Positions 14,020 to 26,000 of a stretch of 64,000 nucleotides of DNA are shown here, piece by piece. The position numbers were made by a program, and so were the translations under genes. The stretch is from contig DASPNP010000010.1 in the NCBI GenBank assembly GCA_035626475.1, positions 62,001 through 126,000 of the forward strand, read 5' to 3'. The notes under the pieces are model-generated. The model was not told the DNA's origin. It saw only the letters and a program-made list of their open reading frames with translations, and did no database searches. Source of the DNA: DASPKT01 sp035626475 (GTDB lineage Bacteria; Pseudomonadota; Alphaproteobacteria; Azospirillales; Azospirillaceae). The first letter of the stretch is position 1. The number at the start of each line of letters is the position of its first letter.

Positions 14020-17000
14020 ATGCCCGTGCCGACCGTCACCTCCATCCTCCTCACCGGAACGCCGTCCGAAACGGCGCCGTCGGTCATCTTCGCGGTGACC
14101 TTCAGCGAAGCGGTGACGGGGGTCGACGCGGCGGACTTCGAGACGGTCGGGACGGCGGCGGCCGGCACCACCATCGCGACGGTGGCCGGCGGCGGCGCGA
14201 CCTACTTCGTGACGGTCGGGAACGTGACGGCCGCCGGCGACCTGAAGCTGACCCTGAAGTCCGGCACGACCGGCATCCTCTCGGTCTCCGACGGCCAGGA
14301 GATCACCCTCGGCCATACCGACGGCGCCATCCTGTACCGCGGCACTGCGGCGGACGAAGCCATCACGGGAACCGGCGTCGCCGAATGGCTCTTCGGTGCC
14401 GACGGCAACGACACGCTGGAGGGCGGCGACGGCAACGACCTGCTGCGCGGCGGCACAGGGGCGGACAGCCTCGCCGGCGGCCTCGGCAACGACAACATGC
14501 GCGGCGATGCCGGCAACGACACGATCGACGGCGGCACCGGCACCGACTTCGCCAGCTACTTCTACGACGGCATCCAGGACGTCACGACCGGCATCGAGGT
14601 CGACATGGCCCATGCGGGGGTCGCCGGTCCGGTGACGGTAACCGGTTATCACGGCGACCAGGACGTGCTGATCGACGTGGAGCGCATCGGCCTGACCGGC
14701 ACCGGCGGCAACGACACGCTGAAGGGCGGCCAGAACGGCGGCCAGATCTTCGGCAATGGCGGCGACGACATCATCATCGGCGGCAATGGCGACGATGTGC
14801 TCGCCGGCGGCGCCGGCCAGAACACCGTCACCGGCGCGTCCGGCAACGACACGTTCAGCGCGCATTCCCTCGGCCACCAGATCATCACCGATTTCGTCTC
14901 CGGCACCGACAGGATCGACCTCAGCGGCACCGGCATCACCGACATCTCCCTGGTCACGCAGACGCCCGACGGCGGCGATCTCGTGATCACGGCGCAGGAC
15001 GTGCCGGGCCTGAGGATCACCGTCAAGGGGCGCACGGCCGACCTGGCGCCGTCCGACTTCGTGGCGGCCGTCCCGTCCACCGTCGGCGAGGCGCTGTTCG
15101 GCGGGGCCGGCAACGACTCGATCAACGGCCTGGGAGGCGACGACTTCATCATCGGCAATGGCGGCGACGACACCCTGCTGGGCAGCGCCGGCAACGACCT
15201 GCTGGACGGCGGCGCCGGGCTCAACACGCTCGATGGCGGCAGCGGCAACGACACCCTCCAGGCGTCCTTCAACGGCCAGAGCGTGGTCAAGAACTTCGTC
15301 GTGGGCCAGGACAGGATCGGCCTGACCGGGCTGGGCTTCACCGTCTTCGACAACAACCATCTCATCCAGACCGTGACCGGCGGCAATCTGGAGATCACCT
15401 CCCCGGTCTTCCCGGCCATGAAGGTGACCGTCGAGGGCCTCGGGGCCGAGCTGTCGGCGGGCGACTTCGTGCTCACCGTGCCGGACGGCGGCAACAACTT
15501 CATCGGCGGCAGCAAGGTCGGGGACAATCTGCACGGCCAGGGCGGCGACGACACGATCCATGGGCGCGAGGGCAACGACACGCTGTCGGGCGGCGCCGGC
15601 AACGACGTGGTCGACGGCCAGGAGGGGAACGACTACCTGTTCGGCGGCCTGGGTCAGGCCGGGAACGACCGGCTGCTGGGCGGCATCGGCGCCGACATCG
15701 TCTCCTACGACTTCAACAACGGCTCGACGACCCCGGTCCTGTTCACCTCGAACCACCGCAACGCGAACGGCAACGGCCTCCAGGGCGACAACCAGGGCGG
15801 CATGGACACGCTGGAGAGCATCGAGGAGGTGCACATCTTCGGCGCCAACGGCGACGACACGCTGATCGGCGACGCCGCCCGCAACTTCATCCAGGGCAAT
15901 GGCGGCAACGACACGCTGCGGGGCAACGGCGGCCAGGATACCTTCGCCTACAATCTCGCCGGCAACGGCGTCGACCGCATCCTCGACCTCGGCGCGGGCG
16001 ACAACATCCACTTCCTGTCCGCCATCACCTTCGGCGGCACCAAGGCGGCGGCCGGCACCGGCGCCAATGTCGGCCAGGGGCAGGTTGAGGTGACCACGGG
16101 CGGCGGCATCACCAAGCTCTATGTCGGCACCGACGCGACCGCCGGCGCCGACGTGATCATCGAAATCGAGGGCGAGTACCAGGCCGACAACTTCTCCCTC
16201 TCCCCCCAGAACATCTTCTTCAACCCGTCCGAGACATGGGCGGGCGGTCCGGGCGCCGACAGCAAGGCCGGTACCGAAGGCCACGACAACCTGCAGGGCA
16301 ATGGCGGCGACGACACCATCGAGGGGCTCGCCGGCAACGACTTCGCCGACGGCGGCGACGGCAACGACCAGATCGACGGCGGCGACGGCGACGATTTCCT
16401 GGACGGCGGCGCCGGCGCCAACACGCTGACCGGCGGCGCCGGGGCGGACACGATCGCGGCCAGCTTCAACGGCCAGCACACCGTCATCGGCTTCAACCCG
16501 GGCGTCGACAAGATCCATCTGGGCGGGCTGGGCTTCACCAATGTCGGCCCGGTCAGCCGGGTCGTCTCGGGCGGCAACCTCGAGATCACCTCGACGGTGT
16601 CCCCCAACTTCAGGATCACCCTGGTCGGCCGCGGCGCCGACATCGCCGACAGCGACTTCGTCCTGACGCCAGTGGACAACAACGATAATTTCCTGGGCGG
16701 CGGCAACAGCCCCGACACGCTGGACGGGCAAGGCGGCAACGACCAGATCCACGGCCGCGGCGGCGACGACCATCTGAACGGCAATGCCGGCAACGACACG
16801 GTCGAGGGCCACGACGGCAACGACGTGCTGCAGGGCGGCCCTGGCCAGGACAAGGTGTTCGGCGGCCTCGGCAACGACTACATCCTCGCCGGCGACTTCA
16901 ACGACGGCAACGACACGCTGGACGGCGGCCCCGGCGGCAACGACATCGTCAATTACAATTTCGGGGACCGCACCGTCGGCTTCACCTTCACCATCGGCAA

Positions 17001-20000
17001 CGGGACGGTGCAGGACGATGGCAACGGCGGCACCGACACGCTGGCCGAGATCGAGGAAATCCAGGTCCAGGGCGGCTCCGGCGGCGATACGCTCGTCGGC
17101 AACGCGGCGCGCAACTTCATCGAGGGGAGGGGCGGCAACGACACGCTGACGGGCGGCGGCGGCAACGACACCTTCAGCTACCAGCCGACCGGCAACGGCA
17201 CCGACCGCATCACCGACCTGAGCCCGCGGGACAGTTTCTTCATCCACGGCGCCAGCTTCGCCGTCGGCACGGCCGCGGCCGGCACCGGCGCGGGCCTCGG
17301 CCAGAACCAGGTCCATGTGGATAAGGGCGCCGGGATCACGACGCTCCATATCGGCACCGACACCATCGCGGGCGCAGACATCACCATCGAACTCACGGGC
17401 GAGTTCGAGGCCCAGCACTTCAAGCTGAACGGCAATGACATCTTCTACGACCCGAGCGAGTTCTGGACCGGCACCGCGGGCGACGACATCAAGACCGGCA
17501 CGGCGGGCTTCGACCATCTGGAGGGCGGGGCCGGCAACGACAGCATCGCCGGCCTGGGCGGGAACGATTTCATCCGGGGCGACGAAGGCAACGATACGCT
17601 CGACGGCGGCATCGGCGACGACACGCTGGACGGCGGCCCCGGCGACAACAGCCTGACCGGCGGCGCCGGCAACGACGTGTTCCAGCTGCCCTTCGCCGGC
17701 ACCACCGTGGTGACGGACTTCCAGCCGGGCGACAAGGTCGGGCTGCAGTCCGTGGGCGTGCTGACCACCTACAGCATCACCCGCACCCCCGACGGCACCG
17801 ACCTGGTCGTCTCCTCCGACGCCTTTCCGAACGGCAAGCTGATCCTGCAGGGCGTGACCAGCCTGACCAACGCCGAGATCCTGGTCCGGCAGGCCGACCC
17901 GTCCAACACCTACGACGAGTACCTGAACGGCGGCAACGGCAACGATTTCATCGACGGTCTGGGCGGCAAGGACTTCATCTTCGGCCGCGGCGGCGACGAC
18001 AATCTGCGTGGCAGCGACGGCAACGATTCCCTCAGCGGCGAGACCGGGGACGACAATCTCGGCGGCGGCGCCGGCGACGACACGCTGCGCGGCGCGGAAG
18101 GCAACGACTATCTGGCCGGTGGCGCCGGCAACGACCTGATCGACGGCGGTCCCGGCACCAACGACGTCTCCCAATATGATTTCGGAAACGAAACGAACCC
18201 TGTCAGCTTCACGGTCGCGGCGGCCGATGCCGGCGGCAACAGCACCCAGGCGGGCAGCCAGGGCACCGACGTGCTGCAGGGCATCGAGTCCGTGCATGTC
18301 TTCGGCGGCTCGGCCGGCGACGTGCTCACCGGCGACGCGCGCTTCACCTTCCTCCAGGGCAATGGCGGCAACGACACGCTGGCCGGCGGCGCCGGCGGCG
18401 ACAGCTTCACCTTCCTGACCGACGCGCCGCAGGGCATCGACCGCGTCATCGACTTCGGCAGCGGCGACAACGTCACCTTCCACCGGCCGGGCGGGTCCAG
18501 CTTCACGCTGAACACCACCATCCTGAGCGGCGACGACACGAGCGGGCTGGCCGCCGGCCGGGCCATGGTCGGCACGCCGCAGACGGTCGGCGGCACGACC
18601 GTGACCAAGCTTTACGTCAACACCGGCGAGGGCGCGGGCATCGTGACGGTGGAGCTGGCCGGCGCCGTGACCGCCGGCGACTTCAAGGTCTACAACGACA
18701 AGTACGGCGCGCGGCTGCAGACCGAGACGATCAACTTCAACGGCACGGCGGGGAACGAGAGCCAGTCCGGCACGCTGGGCGACGATTTCCTGTCCGGCAA
18801 CGACGGCGACGACACCCTGTCTGGCGCGGCCGGCAACGACAACCTGCTGGGCGGCGATGGCAACGACCGGCTCACGGGCGGCGCCGGCAACGACCGGCTG
18901 GACGGCGGTCCCGGCGACAATACGCTGACCGGCGGCGACGGTGCCGACATCTTCCAGCTGCCGCACTCCAACGTCACCATCGTGACGGACTTCCAGCACG
19001 GCCAGGACAGAATCAGCCTGGAGAGCGCCGGCCTGGTCACGGCGGCCGGCGTGATCCAGACGGTCGTCGGTTCCACGGTGGAGATCACCAGCGAGTCCTT
19101 CAACGGCAAGCTGGTCCTGCAGGGCACCACCACCCTGGTGGCGACGGCCGACATCCTCCCCCGCCCGATCGACCCGTCCAACGCCTATCAGGAGTTCCTG
19201 ACCGGCAACAACCAGCCCAACACCATCGACGGGCTGGGCGGCAACGACAACATCAGCGGCCGCGCCGGCGACGATTTCCTGTCCGGCAGCGCCGGCGACG
19301 ACACGCTGAACGGCGAGGCGGGCAACGACAATCTGCAGGGCGGCGCCGGTACCGACACCGTCTCCGGCGGCGACGGCAACGACGTCCTCGGCGGCGCCGA
19401 CGACAACGATTCGCTGACCGGCGGCATAGGCAACGACAGCCTCTCCGGCGGGACGGGCACGGACTCCCTGTCCGGCGGCGACGGCAACGACAATCTGTCC
19501 GGTGACGACGACAACGACGTGCTGGCCGGCGACGGCGGCAACGACAATCTCAACGGCGGGGCCGGCAACGACACGCTGGATGCCGGCGACGGCAACGACA
19601 ATCTCAACGGCGGCGACGGGGCCGACCTGCTGCTGGGCGGGGCAGGCAACGACTACGGCGTGGGCGGCGCCGGCGACGACACGGTGAACGGCGGCGCCGG
19701 CATCCACGACACGGCGGCCTTCCGCTACACCGGCACGGCCACCGCCATCAACTTCACGGTCGCGGCGGACGACGGCAACGGCAACAGCACCCAGGCGGCC
19801 GGCAGCCTCGGCGTGGACGTGCTGCTGGGGGTGGAGTCCGTCCATGTCTTCGGCAGCGACGCGGCGGACACGATCACCGGCGACGGACGCCACAACTACC
19901 TGCATGGCGGCCAGGGCAACGACACGCTGACCGGCGGCGGCAGCGGCGACAGCTTCGCCTTCCACACCAACGAGGCGGCCGGCACCGACCGCATCACCGA

Positions 20001-23000
20001 CTTCGGCTTCGGCGACGACCTGACCTTCCACCGCCCGAGCGGCGCCAGCTTCGCCCTGTCCACCACCATCCTCAGCGGCGACGATACCAGCCTGCTGCCC
20101 GTCGGCAGCGCCATGGTCGGCGCCCCGGCGACCGTGGGCGGCACGCTGGTCACCCGGGTCTACGTCAATACCGGCGACAGCGCCGGCATCATCCAGGTGC
20201 AGCTGGCCGGGTCCTACGGGGTCTCAGACTTCACGGTCTTCAACGACGGCTACGGCGCGCGCCTGCGCAACGCCGCGGTGCAGACCCAGGGCACGGCCGG
20301 CAACGACACGCTGGGCGGCGGGACCGGCAACGACACGCTGGAGGGCTTTGCCGGCAACGACCGGATGTTCGGCAATGGCGGCGGCGACAGCCTGTCTGGC
20401 GGCGATGGCAACGACCTCCTGGTCGGCGACCTGACCGACAGCGGCGTGGACAGCGCCGGTTCCGGCCCCGACACGATCGACGGCGGTCTCGGCAACGACA
20501 TCCTGCGCGGCGGCTCCGGCAACGACAGCCTGACCGGCGGCGATGGCGACGACAATCTGCGCGGCGACCTGGGCAACGACACGCTGGACGGCGGCGACGG
20601 CCAGGACTTCGCGGCTTACCGCTTCGACAATATCGGCGCGACGTCCGGCTTCGTGTTCGACGGGTCCGGCTTCGGCGGGGCGGGGACCTTCACGGTCGAC
20701 GACAAGCGCGGCGGCACCGACACGATCACCTCGATCGAGCGGCTGGTGCTGTTCGGCTCCAGCTTCGGCGACAGCTTCAGCGGCGGCACCGGCGCCGACC
20801 AGCTGACGGGCGAGGGCGGCAACGACAGCCTCTCGGGCGGCGACGGCGACGACGTGCTGAACGGCGGCGCCGGCAACGACACCATCACCGGCGGCGGGGG
20901 CCACGACCAGCTGCGCTACGTGCTGGACGGCGCCACCGCGACCCTGGTCATCGACCTGTCCAACGCCACCGGCGCGTCCGTCTCGGTCGCCGACGGGCAG
21001 GGCGGCACCGACGTGCTGGACGGCATCGAGACCTTCCTCGTCCTGGCCGGTTCGGGCAACGACATCGTCCGCGGCTCGCTGGGCGGCGACGCGATCGGCG
21101 GCGGCGGCGGCAACGACTCGCTCTCCGGCGGGCTCGGCAGCGACACGATCGAGGGCAATGACGGCGCCGACACGCTGGCCGGCGGCGGCGGCATCGACAC
21201 GCTGAGCGGCAATGCGGGCGCCGACACCTTCGTGCTGGACGGCACCGAGATCGACCAGGTCACCGACTTCACGGCCGGCACCGACCTGATCGATCTGCGG
21301 GCGCTGGGCGTGCGCACCCTCGCCGGCATCACCCAGACCGTGGCCGGCACGACGCTGCAGATTCGCTCCGTCGCGACGGTGGGCGGCGTCGATCTCGCCG
21401 GCGTCACCGCGCCGCTCGCGCAGGGCAGCTTCATCTTCGCCACGGCCACGGCCGGCAACGATGTGCTGGCCGGCGGCGAGGGCTACGACAACATCGGCGG
21501 CGGCGGCGGCAACGACACCATCCTCGGCGGCGGCGGTAACGACGATCTGTTCGGCAATGCGGGCGCCGACAGCATCTCGGGCGGGGCCGGCAGCGACGCC
21601 ATCCGCGGCGACGACAACACCAGCGGCAACAGCAACCCGAACGACGGGCCGGACACGCTGGACGGCGGCGACGGCGACGATTTCCTCCGCGGCAGCGGCG
21701 GCAACGACCTGCTGCTGGGCGGCCTCGGCAACGACAACCTGCGCGGCGACGCCGGCAACGACACGCTGGACGGCGGCGCCGGCGACGACTTCGTCAGCAT
21801 CTTCCACAGCGGGATCGAGACCCGGACGACCCCGGTCAATATCGACGCCTCGGCGGTCGGCACCATGGCCAACGTCACCCTGACGGGCGTGCATGGCGAT
21901 ACCGACGTGCTGATCAATGTCGAGGCCGTCGGCCTGAACGGCGGCGCGGCCGGCGACACGCTGACCGGCGGCACCGGCAACGACAACCTGTTCGGCTATG
22001 GCGGCGACGACAGTCTGGTGGGCAATGCCGGCGACGACGTCATCCTCGGCGGCGGCGGCAACGACACGCTGACCGGCGGCGGCGGCAAGGACTCCTTCGC
22101 ATTGGTGGCGGAGGTCGGCCGCGCGGTCACCATCACCGACATGGCGGCGGGCGAATACGTCGAGTTCGAAGGCGTCGAGCTGTCCGGCGTCATCGCGGCC
22201 GGCACCGGCGCCGCGACGGCCCGGGGCGCGGTCGACGTCGCCATCGACGGCGGCGGCGCCACCCTGCATATCGGCCTGGACAGTGTCGCCGGCGCGGACT
22301 TCACCGTCCGGCTGAACGGCTTTACCAACCTGGCCGGCATCGCCGTGGCGACGGAGGACGCGATCCTGCTGCTGCCCGGCACCGGCGAGACCCTGGGCAA
22401 CGACAATGCGGAGACGCTGGTCGGCGGCACGGGCGACGACCTGATCCTCGGCCTCGGCGGCGACGACACCATCCCCGGCGGCGCGGGCAACGACATGCTG
22501 ATCGGCGGCCTCGGCCAGGACACGGTGGAGGGCGCCGGCGGCGACGACCTGCTCAGCGGCCTCGACGGCAACGATGTCCTGCGCGGCGGCGACGGCGCGG
22601 ACGATGTCACGGGAGGCGGCGGCGACGATCTGCTGGAGGGCGGCCTCGGCGGCGACGAGCTCACCGGCGGCAGCGGCGCGGACACGCTGGACGGCGGCGA
22701 CGGCAATGACGAGCTGGAGGGCGGCGGCGGCGTCGACCGCTTCGTCCTCGGCGCGACGGGTAATGAGCGGATCGTCGATTTCGGCGTCGCCGAGACCATC
22801 CAGGTCGCCGGCACGACCCTGCAGGGCGACATCGCCCAGAACAACGGGGCGACGCTCGGGCTGGGCCAGGTGGCGGCCGAGTTCGACCAGACCGGCGCCA
22901 CCGTGCGCATCGGCACCGACGCGACGGCCGGCTCCGACGTGACGCTGCGGCTGGACGGCGTCACCTCGGTCACCGAGCTCGGCATCACCGCCCAGGGCGC

Positions 23001-26000
23001 GCTGACCCGGCTGGTAACGCCCGGCGGTCCCGGCAACGACACCGTCACCGGGTCGGACGGGGCGGACACGCTCGACGGCCTCGGCGGCAACGACCTGCTG
23101 CTCGGCCTGGGCGGCAACGACCAGCTGCTGGGCGGCGTCGGCAACGACAGCCTGTCCGGCGGCGACGGCAACGACAATCTGAGCGGCGGTTCCGACAACG
23201 ACACGCTGGACGGCGGCGCCGGCAACGACATCGTGGCGGGCGGCCTCGGCAACGACACCCTGACCGGCGGCGCCGGCGCCGACGGCTTCTTCATCGCCGG
23301 CGGCCAGGGCCTCGACCGCATCACCGACATGGAGGCGGGCGAGACGATCAATGTCGGCGCCGCCATCCTGCGCGGCCAGGCGACCGCGGGCGACGGTTCC
23401 GCGGTCGGCGCCGGCCAGGTGCAGGTCAGCGCGAGCGGCGGCGTCACCACCCTGCATATCGGCCTCGACGCCGCGGCGGGCGCGGATCTGCGGGTGGAGC
23501 TGGCGGGCACCTTCCAGGCCGGCCAGATCGGCATCATCAATTCCTCGACGCTGCAGCTGGGCGTCGCGCAGACGCTCACCGGCACGGCGGGGGCCGACAC
23601 GCTCTCGGGTGGTGCCGCGGCGGACGTCATCACCGGCGACGCGGCCGGCGATTCCCTGTCCGGCGGGGCCTCGGCGGATTCGATCAGCGGCGGCGCCGGT
23701 GGCGACACGCTGTCGGGCGGCCGCGGTTCCGACACGCTGGACGGCGGCGCCGACTTCGACATCGCGCGCTACGATTTCGGCCAGGAACAGGCCGGCGTGG
23801 CGGCGACCGTCACCGGCGGCGCGGTCGTGGACAGCCTGGGCGACACCGACCAGCTGGTCGGCATCGAGAGCGTCCAGATGTTCGGCGGCACCGGCGCGGA
23901 CACGTTCCGCGGCGGCGCCGGCGGCGACTTCCTGTTCGGCGGGGCCGGCAACGACGTGCTGACCGGCGGCGCCGGCGCCGACTCCTTCGGCTATGGCGGT
24001 GGGTCCAACGGCACCGACCGCATCACCGACTTCGGCACCGGCGACACGATCCGGATCTTCGGCGCGGGCGCCCTGTCCGGCACGCTGGAGGCGGGCACCG
24101 GCGCCGGGCTGACCAAGGGGCAGGCGCGCTTCCAGGTGGCGAACAACGTCACCACCCTGTTCATCGGCACCGACAGCGTGGCCGGCGCGGACGTGACGAT
24201 CGAGCTGGCCGGCACCTTCGCGGCGGGCGACTTCAAGTTCAGCAACAACGGCGACGAGCTGATCGCCACCGCCAGCGTCAACAGCACCCTGGCCGGCACC
24301 ATCGGCAACGACACGCTGGCGGGCGGCCTCGGCAACGACACGCTGAGCGGCCTGGAGGGCAACGACAACCTGAGCGGCCTGGAGGGCGCCGACAGCCTGT
24401 CGGGCGGCGTCGGCAACGACTTCCTGGTGGGCGGCCTCGGCAACGACACGATCGACGGCGGCGCCGGCGACCAGGACACCGCGCGCTTCGACCTGGCCCG
24501 GTCGGCGGTGACGATCCTGGCGAACGCCGACCGCTCCGCCTTCACCGCCACCTCCTCGGCCGGCACCGACGTGCTGACGGGCGTGGAGGGCGCCGGCTTC
24601 ACCGACGGCTTCGAGCGGCTGGTGGCGCAACGCTTCACCATCACCGGCGGCGAGGCCTGGGAGGGTACCGATCTCTTCGGCGACAGCATCTCGGCCGGCG
24701 CCGGCAACGACTTCCTGCGGGGCGGGGCGGGCAACGACACGCTGCTCGGCAATGCCGGCGGCGACGGCTTCCTCGGCGGCGCGGGCGACGACAGCATCGT
24801 CGGCGGCGCGGAGGGCGCCTCCAGCTCCGGCGCCTTGATCGACGTGGTCCAGTATACCGGCGCCCGGGGCGGCTACGACATCCAGCGGACCGCCGAGGGC
24901 GTGTTCGAAATCACGGACATCGACACCACCAACGGCAATGACGGCAAGGACACGGTGACCGGGGTGGAGGGCGCCTCCTTCTCCGACACCTTCGTGCGGC
25001 TGCGGCCGCAGACCTTCAGCAATGCCGACGGGTCGGTCTTCGTGCAGGGCACGGAGTACGCCGAGTCGATGAGCGGCGGCGCCGGCAACGACTTCATCCG
25101 TCCGGAGGGCGGCACCGACACGGTCAATGCCGGGGCTGGCGAGGACACCGTCTATTTCGACGTGGCGGACAGCGCGGCGACCTTCGCCCGGATCGACCTC
25201 GCGGCCAACATCGTGGAGGTCACCATCGGCGGCGCCACGACGCGGCTGGTCGGGGCGGAGATGGTCAGCTTCAAGGGCGGCGGCTTCGCCCGCCTGACCC
25301 AGCGCGAGTTCGTCAATGCCGACGGGTCCTACTGGGAGGGCGGCCGCTTCGCCGACACCATCTCGGCCGCGGCGGGCAACGACTTCCTGAGCGGCGGGTC
25401 CGGCGACGACAGCCTCTTCGGCGGGGCCGGCGGCGACGGGCTGCAGGGCGGCACCGGCAACGACACGCTGAACGGCGGCGCCGACGGCAAGAGCGGCGTC
25501 TTCGACCGTGTCGACGTGGCCCAGTACAAGGGCGTCGCGGCCAACTACGTCATCACCCCGACCGGCGGCGGCACCTTCACCATCGAGGACACGGTGGCGG
25601 GCGCCGGCAACGAGGGCAAGGACACGCTCATCGACGTGGAGGGCGCCTTCTTCGCCGACGGCTTCGTCCGGCTGAAGGCCATGACCTTCACCAACCCCGA
25701 CAGCTCCCTCTATGTCGAGGGCACGCGGTTCAACGACACGCTGGACGGCGGCGCCCAGAACGACTTCGTCAATGCCGGCGCCGGCAACGACACGGTCGCG
25801 GCCGGGCTCGGCAACGACTTCGTGAACGGCCAGGACGGGGCCGACAGCGTGGTGGCCGGCGATGGCGGCGACTTCATCTATGGCGGCAGGGGCAACGACA
25901 CGATCGACGGCGGCGCCGGCAACGACGTCGTCGGCTTCGAGGGCGACTACGCGACCTTCACCCTGACCCGCGCCGGCGCCAACGCCACCGTCCAGGACAA

